6,176 bases of DNA from Desulfuromusa sp. (lineage in GTDB: Bacteria; Desulfobacterota; Desulfuromonadia; Desulfuromonadales; Geopsychrobacteraceae): NCBI GenBank assembly GCA_029934095.1, contig JAOZMV010000003.1, positions 15,739 through 21,914 on the forward strand. The letters are read 5' to 3'. Shown here one piece after another: positions 1-6,176 of this stretch. The notes beneath the pieces were generated by a model. That model was not told the DNA's origin. It ran no database searches and was given only the letters and a program-made list of their open reading frames with translations. Made by a program: the position numbers and the translations under genes. Positions within the stretch are counted from its first letter, which is position 1; each line of letters starts with the position of its first letter.

Positions 1-70
1 CAAGAAACTGTTGAACAAGAAACTGTTGAACAAGAAACTGTTGAACAAGAAACTGTTGAACAAGAAACTG
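1..70 (+). repeat. Perfect 15-bp tandem repeat encoding QETVE in the nusA tail
   Basis: Four identical copies of the unit CAAGAAACTGTTGAA lie at 1-15, 16-30, 31-45 and 46-60. A fifth copy matches for its first ten bases (61-70) and then diverges. The array runs off the left edge, so the true copy number is unknown. The unit is a multiple of three, so gain or loss of a copy keeps the frame. Identity at every wobble position points to recent expansion by slippage or unequal recombination, not to old protein repeats kept by selection alone. Confidence 0.95.
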
Positions 71-114
71 AGGGTGTTGCCGTTGATGTAACGCCTGAAA
101 AAAAAGAAGATTGA
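1..114 (+). CDS. nusA: Transcription termination/antitermination factor NusA, C-terminal end only (partial)
   Basis: The reading frame is open from the window edge to a TGA at 112-114 and gives 37 residues. The first 23 are QETVE repeats, followed by EGVAVDVTPEKKED. No NusA domain (S1, KH or acidic repeat) lies in the window, so the name rests on position: nusA is the usual gene directly before ylxR and infB in this operon. NusA binds RNA polymerase and nascent RNA, and many NusA proteins end in a variable acidic tail, which this would match. The tail is strongly acidic and low in complexity, so it is probably disordered. The next gene begins 14 bases after the stop, consistent with one transcript. 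The identity is an inference from gene order. The existence of a coding 3' end is well supported by the intact frame and the codon-phased repeat. Confidence 0.72.
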   Translation, partial: QETVEQETVEQETVEQETVEQETEGVAVDVTPEKKED

Positions 115-128
115 TTTTTTAATACTTT

Positions 129-725
129 ATGGTAGCTGTTGAAAAAGGTCCGCAGCGCACTTGTGTTACCTGCCGCCAGACAAAAGATAAAAAGCAACTT
201 GTCCGTTATGTTGTTGCTCCGGGTGGAGCTGTTCTGGTTGATTACCTGCAGCGATTGCCCGGTCGCGGTGCATATACCTGTATCGACAAGCAATGTCTGC
301 TTGATGCGGTCAAGAGGAACAGTTTTCAACGCTGCTTTAAATGCCAAGTTCTCCCGGTTGATCCGCTGGAGCTGGCACAGCAGTTGACACAGGCTATTGA
401 GAAAAAAATTACAAGTTTGATTGGAATGGCCCGTAAATCGAGGCAATTTATTGCCGGCAGCAATGGTGTTATTGAAGCACTTAAAAGTGGGTCATCTTTA
501 GCCCTGGTTATAATAGCGACCGACATATCTGCCTCTATAGCAAAAAAAATTGAGGGTTTGGCGCTACGTGGTCCCGTTGAAATGGCTTGTCTCTTCGATA
601 AGCAAACAATGGGTAAGTTACTTGGCAAGGAAGAGCGGAGTGTTATAGCGATTCAGACAGGTTTGTTGGCTGACTCGCTGTTGAACGAATTGCACCGATA
701 TAGGCAACTGGTAAGGGAGAATTGA
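129..725 (+). CDS. ylxR: YlxR (DUF448) and L7Ae-like fusion, predicted RNA-binding protein
   Basis: The protein has 198 residues. Residues 8-75 match the YlxR/DUF448 family: CVTCR at 12-16, a GRGAYTC motif at 45-51, and a second cysteine at 56. Cys12, Cys15, Cys51 and Cys56 form a CxxC...CxxxxC pattern that could bind metal, though this is inference. From about residue 92 a second module begins with the [15 protein letters not shown] stretch (96-110), typical of the L7Ae/YlxQ-like RNA-binding fold. In Firmicutes YlxR and YlxQ are separate adjacent genes, while here they are one chain. YlxR of Bacillus subtilis (RnpM) has been reported to bind RNase P RNA and modulate the enzyme; whether that applies here is unknown. 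ATG at 129 is the only reasonable start, because an in-frame stop lies at 120-122 and later starts would cut into the cysteine motif. No Shine-Dalgarno sequence is visible before it. The stop overlaps the infB start by one base. Confidence 0.9.
   Translation: MVAVEKGPQRTCVTCRQTKDKKQLVRYVVAPGGAVLVDYLQRLPGRGAYTCIDKQCLLDAVKRNSFQRCFKCQVLPVDPLELAQQLTQAIEKKITSLIGMARKSRQFIAGSNGVIEALKSGSSLALVIIATDISASIAKKIEGLALRGPVEMACLFDKQTMGKLLGKEERSVIAIQTGLLADSLLNELHRYRQLVREN
713..719 (+). promoter_or_regulatory. Ribosome binding site deciding the infB start
   Basis: AAGGGAG lies inside the last codons of the ylxR gene, five bases before the ATG at 725-727. A TTG at 722-724 is also in frame directly upstream, but it would leave only two bases of spacing, so ATG 725 is the better start. 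The overlap of the ylxR TGA (723-725) with this ATG suggests translational coupling. Confidence 0.75.
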
Positions 726-3430
726 TGGGTAAGGTAAGAGTACACGAACTTGCAAAGAAGATGGGACTCGAAAGTAAAGAGTTACTGGCCAAGCTTGATG
801 AGGCCGGAATCGAAGCGGCATCCCATTCAAGTTCTCTGGCTGAGGAAGAGTTGCAGAAGTTTGAAGATTTCATCAATCCACCGAAGCAAGAAGTTGAAGA
901 GGCCCACATAAAGCCGGGAATCATAAGACGTCGGCGTAAGATTGTGCGTGAGCCGGTGAAAGAACAGCCGGTTGAAGAGGAAACTGTCCCTGTCGCAGAA
1001 GTTGCTGCTGCAGAAGAGGTAGATAGTGCCCCCGCAGAAGAGAAAGATTCTGCTGCTATCGAGCTGCAAGGTGAAATGGCAGAAGATGTTGGAACCTCAG
1101 TGGCCGAGGTGAGTTCGCAAGAGGCTGATGATGATCAACCGACAGAAGAAAAAAACCAGAAACTCCCAAAAGGTTCTGATAAAGAGGCAGTAGAGACACC
1201 ACCGAGCTCCGCTGAAGAAACGAAAAAGGTCAAGAAGCCAGTTGAGGATAAAGTGTCCAGTGACCATGCCAAGATACTTGGACGGGTTGAATTGCCAAAG
1301 CCCGCACCAGCTGCTCAACGCAGACCTAGAGCTGGTGAACGTCCAGTACGTCCGGGCAAAAAACCTGCTCATCCAGCGGCACGACCGGCCCAACGTCCTG
1401 CTGCTGCTCCAAGTCGAGGAAATAAAAGAGTTGATCCTGCACCGCTGGCTCCAATGGAGCAGCCACTCCCTGAAAAAGAGGGACGAAATAAGAAACGGAA
1501 TAAAGGGCGTCGTGGTGAAAATGCAGATACTCAGGATGGACGCGTTTCACGCCGCGGACGGCGGGTTGAAGTCTTTGAGCCAGGTCGTGCCGGCCAGAAA
1601 AAGAGACGGGGTGGCAAACAGAATAAGCAGGGTAAACAGACTGAGGTTACGGTCAGTAAGGCAATCAAGCGGATAGTCCGAATCAGCGATTCAATTACTG
1701 TTGGTGAATTAGCTAAAAGGATGGGGGTAAAAGCCAAGGAGCTGATTGCCGAGCTGATGCGTCAGGGATCAATGGTGACGATCAACCATCCACTCGATTT
1801 TGATTCTGCTGCAATCCTGGCTTCTGAGTTCAATCACGAAGTTGAAAATGTCGCTTTTGATGAAGTGACAATCCTTGAAGTTGAGCCACCGAAAGAAGCA
1901 GAAGATAAGGCCGAAGATCTTGAACTCAGGCCACCGATTGTCACCATCATGGGTCATGTTGATCATGGTAAAACCAGTTTGCTTGATGCGATTCGCGAAG
2001 CGAATGTGACTGAAGGGGAAGCTGGTGGTATTACCCAGCATATTGGCGCCTATGATGTTGAATTGGATGGTAAAAAAATAACCTTCCTTGATACTCCGGG
2101 ACACGAGGCCTTTACAGCAATGCGTGCCCGCGGTGCCGGGGTTACAGATATCGTTATTTTGGTCGTGGCCGCAGATGATGGTGTCATGCCGCAAACCAAA
2201 GAAGCGATTAACCACTCAAAGGCTGCTGGTGTTCCAATCATTATTGCTGTCAATAAAATTGATAAGCCTGATGCAAATCCTGAACGGGTAAAGCAGGAAA
2301 TGACTGAATATGAGCTTGTCCCTGAAGAGTGGGGCGGTGATACGATTTTTGTTGAGGTTTCAGCCAAGCAACAGACCAACCTGGATACCTTGCTGGAAAT
2401 GATTCTGTTGCAGGCAGAAGTCCTGGAACTGAAGGCCAACCCGACTAAGCGCGCCAAAGGTTCGATTGTTGAGGCTCGTCTCGATAAAGGGCGTGGCCCG
2501 ATTGCAACTGTTCTGGTCCAAGATGGAACCTTGAAGATTGGAGATGCTATTGTTGCTGGTCTCCACTTCGGGCGGGTTCGCTCAATGACTACAGCAACGG
2601 GTGCTCAGGTCAAAGAGGCTGGTCCCTCGTTCCCGGTTGAAGTCACCGGGTTGGGTGGAGTCCCGGATGCCGGTGAAACTTTCCATGCGGTCGAGAATGA
2701 AAAAGCCGCCAAAGAGGTTTCCCAGCATCGTCAATCGAAACAGCGTGAAATAGATCTCTCCAAGAGCAGTAAGGTTTCACTTGATCAGTTATTCGCCAAG
2801 ATGCAGGAAGGTGTTGTCGAAGAACTTTCAGTCATTGTTAAAGCAGACGTCCAGGGTTCAGTGGAAGCGGTTCGTGACACTCTGGAAAAACTATCGACTG
2901 ATGCGTGTCGCCTCAATGTTATTCATACTGGCGTCGGTGGAATTTCGGAAAGCGACATAACTCTGGCCACGGCATCAAATGCCATCGTCCTGGGCTTTAA
3001 TGTGCGTCCGGAAACCAAAGCAAAAACCTTGGCTGAAGTTGAAAAAGTTGATATCCGTCTCTACTCGGTTATCTATGATGCAGTTAATGATATCCGTGAT
3101 GCCATGGAAGGGCTGCTGGCTCCGACACTGAAAGAGAAGGAGTTGGGCCGGGTTGAGGTTCGTGACACTTTCCATGTTTCGCGAATTGGTACTATTGCCG
3201 GTTGCTTTGTGGTGGATGGTAAAATCGTTCGTAACGCCCAAACCCGATTGGTTCGTGATAATGTGGTTGTCTGGCAGGGCAAGCTAAGTTCACTGAAACG
3301 CTTTAAGGATGATGTCAAAGAGGTCGGTAATGGTTATGAGTGTGGTATTGGCCTGGAAAAATACAACGATATCAAAATCGGTGATATTATTGAGGTGTTT
3401 GAGATAGAAGAGGTCAAGACTACTCTCTAA
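725..3430 (+). CDS. infB: Translation initiation factor IF-2
   Basis: IF2 is the GTPase that brings fMet-tRNA to the 30S subunit and promotes subunit joining. The 901-residue product is a long-form IF2, close to the E. coli length. A first IF2_N module (HELAKKMG at 7-14) is followed by a low-complexity linker, acidic at about 75-145 and rich in Pro, Ala, Arg and Lys at about 190-310. A second IF2_N module is at about 318-367 (VGELAKRMG from 326). The G domain has all motifs: G1 GHVDHGKT 410-417, G2 GGITQHIG 434-441, G3 DTPGH 456-460, G4 NKID 510-513 and G5 SAK 546-548. A beta-barrel domain II follows from about 575, then the C1 domain with GFNVRP at 757-762. The C-terminal tRNA-binding domain includes GRVEVRDTF from 808 and IAGCFV shortly after. 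No key residue is missing. Start ATG 725 is chosen over the adjacent TTG 722 because of ribosome binding site spacing. ylxP follows 22 bases downstream. Confidence 0.98.
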   Translation: MGKVRVHELAKKMGLESKELLAKLDEAGIEAASHSSSLAEEELQKFEDFINPPKQEVEEAHIKPGIIRRRRKIVREPVKEQPVEEETVPVAEVAAAEEVDSAPAEEKDSAAIELQGEMAEDVGTSVAEVSSQEADDDQPTEEKNQKLPKGSDKEAVETPPSSAEETKKVKKPVEDKVSSDHAKILGRVELPKPAPAAQRRPRAGERPVRPGKKPAHPAARPAQRPAAAPSRGNKRVDPAPLAPMEQPLPEKEGRNKKRNKGRRGENADTQDGRVSRRGRRVEVFEPGRAGQKKRRGGKQNKQGKQTEVTVSKAIKRIVRISDSITVGELAKRMGVKAKELIAELMRQGSMVTINHPLDFDSAAILASEFNHEVENVAFDEVTILEVEPPKEAEDKAEDLELRPPIVTIMGHVDHGKTSLLDAIREANVTEGEAGGITQHIGAYDVELDGKKITFLDTPGHEAFTAMRARGAGVTDIVILVVAADDGVMPQTKEAINHSKAAGVPIIIAVNKIDKPDANPERVKQEMTEYELVPEEWGGDTIFVEVSAKQQTNLDTLLEMILLQAEVLELKANPTKRAKGSIVEARLDKGRGPIATVLVQDGTLKIGDAIVAGLHFGRVRSMTTATGAQVKEAGPSFPVEVTGLGGVPDAGETFHAVENEKAAKEVSQHRQSKQREIDLSKSSKVSLDQLFAKMQEGVVEELSVIVKADVQGSVEAVRDTLEKLSTDACRLNVIHTGVGGISESDITLATASNAIVLGFNVRPETKAKTLAEVEKVDIRLYSVIYDAVNDIRDAMEGLLAPTLKEKELGRVEVRDTFHVSRIGTIAGCFVVDGKIVRNAQTRLVRDNVVVWQGKLSSLKRFKDDVKEVGNGYECGIGLEKYNDIKIGDIIEVFEIEEVKTTL

Positions 3431-3452
3431 TTATGGGATTTGGTAGGCAATC

Positions 3453-3755
3453 ATGGTTGTTGGCGTCATCCGCATTGATTTGCGTTTGTTCGATACCCAT
3501 TCCCTGAAGCAGAAACGCTCTCAGGTCAGTCGACTGTTGAACCGTTTGCGTTCCAAATTTCCGGTTTCAGTTGCGGAAGTTGGTCATCTGGACCTGTTAC
3601 AGCGAACCGTTCTTGGCGCCAGTATGACAGCAGGAACTGACGCAATCATTCAGTCAGTTTTCAAGAATCTGGAGGATGAATTATACTCATCTGGAATTGT
3701 TGAAATTATTGAACTGGATATTGAGTTTATACATTATGGAGAAGATATCCGTTGA
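3453..3755 (+). CDS. ylxP: YlxP/DUF503 family protein
   Basis: This is a 100-residue protein of the DUF503 family, the usual length for the group. Family signatures are the N-terminal MVVGVIRIDLRL strand, the SLKQKRSQVSRLLNRLRSKF segment at about 17-36 and the VSVAEVGHLDLLQR segment following it. The family is widespread next to infB and rbfA (ylxP in Bacillus), but I know of no firmly established biochemical role. Its place between two ribosome-related genes suggests a link to translation or 30S assembly, by context only. There is no signal peptide or membrane segment. The ATG at 3453 has a weak GGTAGG ribosome binding site at 3442-3447. An ATG at 3433 is in another frame and is not used. 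The TGA stop at 3753-3755 overlaps the rbfA start codon. Confidence 0.92.
   Translation: MVVGVIRIDLRLFDTHSLKQKRSQVSRLLNRLRSKFPVSVAEVGHLDLLQRTVLGASMTAGTDAIIQSVFKNLEDELYSSGIVEIIELDIEFIHYGEDIR
3738..3742 (+). promoter_or_regulatory. Ribosome binding site supporting the TTG start of rbfA
   Basis: GGAGA lies within the end of ylxP, nine bases before the TTG at 3752-3754. No ATG or GTG in this frame lies close enough to preserve the conserved RbfA N-terminus, so this site supports the non-ATG start. Confidence 0.6.
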
Positions 3756-4120
3756 GCAGTTATCGTCCTGAACGAGTTGGTGAACAAATCTACAAAGAAA
3801 CAACCCGCTTATTAATGCACAGCATTAAAGATCCACGTGTTGCTCCGGTCACTCTTACCGGGGTACAAATGTCCCGCGATATCAGTTCTGCAAGGATTTA
3901 TTTTACCGTCAGTGATGAATCTACCGAACGGAAAAATGCTGAAAAAGGGTTAAAAAGTGCGGCGCCCTATATCCGTCGGGAATTAGGGAAAATAATGCAG
4001 CTCCGTTTTGTTCCCAACATTTATTTTAAATTTGATGCGTCTATTGGTTATGGCCAGAAGATTGATGCTTTGCTGCACCAGGTGCAGGATGACTTGAATG
4101 ATAGTTCAGCAGATAATTGA
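3752..4120 (+). CDS. rbfA: 30S ribosome-binding factor RbfA
   Basis: RbfA binds the immature 30S subunit and aids late maturation of 16S rRNA, notably its 5' region, and is needed for growth in the cold in E. coli. The 122-residue length fits the family. Visible signatures are YRPERVGEQIYKETTRLL at the N-terminus, KDPRV at 26-30, the MSRDISSARIYFTV strand-helix at about 40-53, and APYIRRELG at 71-79 followed by a RFVPNIYFKFD strand, together making the single type II KH fold. The start is TTG at 3752, overlapping the ylxP stop by four bases (TTGA), with GGAGA upstream. No in-frame ATG exists ahead of the conserved N-terminus. The 3' end overlaps nrnA by 23 bases. Both overlaps suggest coupled translation of ylxP, rbfA and nrnA. 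Confidence 0.96.
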   Translation: MSSYRPERVGEQIYKETTRLLMHSIKDPRVAPVTLTGVQMSRDISSARIYFTVSDESTERKNAEKGLKSAAPYIRRELGKIMQLRFVPNIYFKFDASIGYGQKIDALLHQVQDDLNDSSADN

Positions 4121-5048
4121 AAAGATTAATAATAATCAGCGCTTTTTAGTGGTCGCCCATGAGAACCCCGATGGCGATGCCATTGGCTCAACCCTTGCGT
4201 TGGCACTCTCTCTGCGAGATATGGGCAAAGATGTTGTTGCTTACAATGCTGATGCTATCCCTGATGTTATGCGTTTTCTTCCCCAATGTGATGTGCTGGT
4301 TGATAGTTTGCCAGATAACTCACATTTTGACATCGCTTTTGTCCTTGATGCCGGTGATCTTGAAAGAACCGCATTACCAGTCAGAGATCTGTGCCAAACA
4401 GTGATTAATATTGATCATCATCCCTACTCAGATTTTGGTGATCTTTGTTACGTAGATACCGATGCTTGCGCCACAGCGGTTCTGATCTACAGGGTGCTAA
4501 TGGCTTGCCAGCATCAACCCAGTTTAGCTGTCGCCAAAGCGCTCTACCTTGGAATCCTGTCCGATACCGGTTCTTTCCGTTATTCCAGCGCGAATCAGGA
4601 ATCTTTTGCAATTGCCGGGGCCCTGGTTGGACTGGGGGTTGATCCCTGGGAGGTTTCAAGTAACCTGTATGAGAGTAATACACCTGAACGGATGCGCTTA
4701 CTCAGCCTGGTTTTGCCCTCCCTGCAGATTTCATCCTCTGGCCATTATGCTTCTATTTCTATGACCTTGGATACACTCAAGCAATCTGGAGCCTCTGAGG
4801 AACATTCTGATGGTTTCGTGAATTACCCGCGATCCATTCGCGGTGTTGAAGTTGCTCTGTTTATTCATCAAATATCTGAAAATACTTATAAAGTCAGTTT
4901 TCGCTCACGAGGAGCTATTGATGTTGGAGCTTTATCCCGCAAGCTTGGTGGCGGTGGCCATCATAATGCTGCGGGGGCTAAAATTAATGGTACTCTGGAT
5001 GAGGTGAAAAGCTCTGTTTCCATGTTACTTGACCAACTCTTCAGCTGA
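4098..5048 (+). CDS. nrnA: DHH/DHHA1 phosphoesterase, bifunctional oligoribonuclease/PAP phosphatase NrnA-like
   Basis: NrnA-type enzymes degrade RNA oligomers of a few nucleotides and dephosphorylate 3'-phosphoadenosine 5'-phosphate (pAp), using metal ions held by DHH motifs. The 316-residue protein fits the family. The DHH domain shows HENPDGDAIGS at 21-31, VLDAGD at 82-87, the NIDHH signature at 104-108 and GILSDTGSFRYSS at 152-164 with Asp156. The DHHA1 domain ends in GGGGHHNAAGA at 284-294, which binds substrate in this family. All expected metal ligands appear present. No signal peptide or membrane segment is visible, so it is cytoplasmic. ATG at 4098 is preceded by AGGA at 4086-4089 with eight bases of spacing. 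The start lies inside the end of rbfA, and truB begins five bases after the stop. This position is common outside Gammaproteobacteria and is the usual site of nrnA in this operon. Whether oligoRNA or pAp is the main substrate cannot be read from sequence. Confidence 0.93.
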   Translation: MIVQQIIEKINNNQRFLVVAHENPDGDAIGSTLALALSLRDMGKDVVAYNADAIPDVMRFLPQCDVLVDSLPDNSHFDIAFVLDAGDLERTALPVRDLCQTVINIDHHPYSDFGDLCYVDTDACATAVLIYRVLMACQHQPSLAVAKALYLGILSDTGSFRYSSANQESFAIAGALVGLGVDPWEVSSNLYESNTPERMRLLSLVLPSLQISSSGHYASISMTLDTLKQSGASEEHSDGFVNYPRSIRGVEVALFIHQISENTYKVSFRSRGAIDVGALSRKLGGGGHHNAAGAKINGTLDEVKSSVSMLLDQLFS

Positions 5049-5053
5049 TATTC

Positions 5054-5959
5054 GTGCACGGACTTCTCCTTATTGACAAGTCTGCCGGAATGACATCTCA
5101 TGATGTTGTTCGCAGGGTGAGACGTATTTTTAAAACCCGCAAGGTGGGTCATGGCGGAACCCTTGACCCCCTGGCGACCGGAGTTTTGCCAGTTGCTATC
5201 GGTGATGGGACAAAGATTTTACAGTTTTTACTGGCGGAAGATAAATCCTACCGGGCAACATTCAAATTGGGGATAACAACGGATACTTTTGATTCGGAGG
5301 GGCAGATTCTGCTGGAACGTCCAGTCCCCGAATTCACTTCTGCCGACTTGGAAACTGTTTGTGCCGAATTTCGTGGTGATATTGAGCAGCTACCACCGAT
5401 GTTTTCTGCACTGAAGAAGGATGGCGTTCCACTGTACAAACTGGCACGACAGGGGAAAACAGTGGCTCGTGAACTGCGGCAGGTGACAATCAGTCGCCTT
5501 GATCTGATTCATAATGACCTGCAAACAGTGACGATTGAGGTCGATTGTAGCAAAGGGACCTATATTCGTACCCTTATCAGTGATATTGGTGAACAACTTG
5601 GCTGTGGTGCACATCTGACAGCACTTCGACGTTTACAGAGCGGGGAGTTCTCGATTGATGAATGCCTGACCCTGGAAGAACTACAGCAAATGGAAGAACC
5701 TTCTTCCGTGCTCTATTCACTGGATGAAGCATTACGTAATTATCCTGCAGTGCAATTGGATGCCGCCGCGGCGGCCGCTTTGAAATTCGGAATTCCTCCA
5801 GAGGCACATCAAGTCGTAGCCATGGAAGAGCTGATCAGTGGAAATTTGATCCGTTTACAGGTTGAGAATCGATTGACGGCAATCGCGCGTTATGCACCGC
5901 TGCGCACTAAAGAAACGCGGGGTGACTTTGAATTGATACGTGTCTTTGGGAGTCATTGA
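5054..5959 (+). CDS. truB: tRNA pseudouridine(55) synthase TruB
   Basis: TruB converts uridine 55 in the T loop of most tRNAs to pseudouridine and also acts as a tRNA-folding aid. The 301-residue protein has the family landmarks: GLLLIDKSAGMTSHDVV at 3-19, the catalytic motif GGTLDPLATGVLP at 34-46 with the nucleophile Asp38, the active-site Tyr66 in KSYRATFKLG, and KGTYIRTL ending at 174 with Arg172. A C-terminal TruB_C-like region runs from about 220 to the end. The GTG start at 5054 is required because the conserved N-terminal motif begins at residue 3, and the next ATG (residue 13) would remove it. The ribosome binding site is poor, so translation may depend on ribosomes finishing nrnA five bases upstream. 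A run of six alanines at about 236-241 is coded by a GC-rich palindrome. In many genomes rpsO follows truB, but it is not seen in the remaining 217 bases. Confidence 0.97.
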   Translation: MHGLLLIDKSAGMTSHDVVRRVRRIFKTRKVGHGGTLDPLATGVLPVAIGDGTKILQFLLAEDKSYRATFKLGITTDTFDSEGQILLERPVPEFTSADLETVCAEFRGDIEQLPPMFSALKKDGVPLYKLARQGKTVARELRQVTISRLDLIHNDLQTVTIEVDCSKGTYIRTLISDIGEQLGCGAHLTALRRLQSGEFSIDECLTLEELQQMEEPSSVLYSLDEALRNYPAVQLDAAAAAALKFGIPPEAHQVVAMEELISGNLIRLQVENRLTAIARYAPLRTKETRGDFELIRVFGSH

Positions 5960-6176
5960 GTTAGTAAAACAAGACTGAAGGCTTGTATTTGCAAAAAAGA
6001 ATGTAGATGGTTAAACAAAAAATTCATCCTACAAGGCGTAGTGTTTTTTCGGGGACGAAGGCCTGCATTGCTAGGTCGAGATCCTGAAAAAACGCTGCAA
6101 CACCGTAGGGCGGACTTTTTACGACGCCATCATGTTTAATCTTTACAGGTGAACTTGAACTGTGGTAGATATCGCA
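5960..6176. other. Non-coding stretch after truB
   Basis: No convincing gene is present on either strand up to the window edge. It contains a short weak hairpin (ACAAG 5969-5973 with CTTGT 5982-5986, with no T-run after it), the long inverted repeat described separately, and a T-run at 6116-6120. A TTTACA at 6142-6147 followed after 18 bases by TAGATA resembles a promoter only loosely. The next gene, often rpsO in this operon, would lie beyond the edge. Confidence 0.7.
6027..6110. repeat. Long imperfect inverted repeat, 84-base hairpin element
   Basis: If transcribed from the + strand, 6027-6032 (UCCUAC) pairs with 6105-6110 (GUAGGG), and GG 6035-6036 pairs with CC 6103-6104. Positions 6038-6050 pair without a break with 6086-6098 (13 pairs including two G-U). 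The stem continues with GGGG 6051-6054 against UCCU 6082-6085. After a small internal loop, GGCCU 6060-6064 pairs with AGGUC 6073-6077 and leaves an eight-base top loop. The use of G-U pairs favours folding as + strand RNA. A T-run at 6116-6120 follows five bases after the stem, so it could help terminate the operon transcript, although the run does not abut the stem. Other readings are a palindromic dispersed repeat (REP or MITE-like) or a structured leader of the next gene. The pairing is seen directly; the role is not known. Confidence 0.6.

Noticed and set aside
1..70. Tandem repeat as a CRISPR array or iteron origin
   Set aside because: The 15-base units are contiguous with no spacers, and they keep an open coding frame ending in a normal stop before ylxR.
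722..724. TTG as the infB start codon
   Set aside because: The ribosome binding site at 713-719 would be only two bases away, while the adjacent ATG at 725 has five-base spacing and gives the usual IF2 N-terminus.
1242..1676. A 144-codon open frame overlapping the infB linker in another frame
   Set aside because: It lies wholly inside infB, has no recognisable domain, and its openness is explained by the biased composition of the charged linker.
1769..2457. Antisense open frames of 148 and 135 codons opposite the infB G domain
   Set aside because: They mirror the strongly conserved GTPase coding sequence, have no family signature, and would conflict with a compact one-direction operon.
5969..5986. 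Hairpin directly after truB as a Rho-independent terminator
   Set aside because: The stem has only five pairs and no T-run follows; the downstream bases are A-rich.
6142..6171. Promoter-like TTTACA with TAGATA 18 bases later, upstream of the next gene
   Set aside because: The -10 box matches the consensus at only about half its positions and the downstream gene is outside the window, so it cannot be supported.
6149..6176. Open frame beginning with GTG and running off the right edge
   Set aside because: Only nine codons are visible, no ribosome binding site is clear, and they do not resemble the start of RpsO or another expected neighbour.

Overview
This window holds a segment of the conserved bacterial nusA-infB translation and RNA-maturation operon, all on the + strand. 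The order is nusA (3' end only), a YlxR-L7Ae fusion gene, infB, ylxP (DUF503), rbfA, nrnA (DHH/DHHA1 phosphoesterase) and truB. A non-coding stretch of about 217 bases closes the window and carries a long imperfect inverted repeat. Base composition is moderate, somewhat under 50% GC by eye. Having nrnA between rbfA and truB, together with a fused YlxR-L7Ae protein, fits Desulfobacterota (for example Desulfuromonadales relatives) better than Gammaproteobacteria, which usually lack nrnA here. This placement is inferred from gene order and is not proven.

Layout: positions 1-114 encode an acidic C-terminal tail made of a perfect 15-bp tandem repeat (QETVE units), taken as the end of NusA. After 14 bases comes the YlxR-L7Ae gene (129-725). 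Its stop codon overlaps the infB ATG by one base. infB (725-3430) encodes a long-form IF2 with two IF2_N modules and a charged linker of roughly 265 residues. ylxP (3453-3755) follows 22 bases later, overlaps the TTG start of rbfA (3752-4120) by 4 bases, and rbfA overlaps nrnA (4098-5048) by 23 bases. truB starts on GTG five bases after nrnA and ends at 5959. From 129 to 5959 there is no gap longer than 22 bases, so the genes are almost certainly co-transcribed and partly coupled in translation.

How the genes work together: NusA acts on transcription elongation and termination. YlxR-L7Ae is a predicted RNA-binding protein. IF2 loads initiator tRNA, RbfA matures the 30S subunit, NrnA degrades very short RNAs and/or pAp, and TruB makes pseudouridine 55 in tRNA. 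YlxP is a conserved small protein of unknown function.

I found no clear sign of a new defence or mobile system. The least explained parts are the exact tandem repeat in the nusA tail and the 84-base hairpin at 6027-6110 after truB, which looks like either a dispersed palindromic element or a structured RNA/terminator region.
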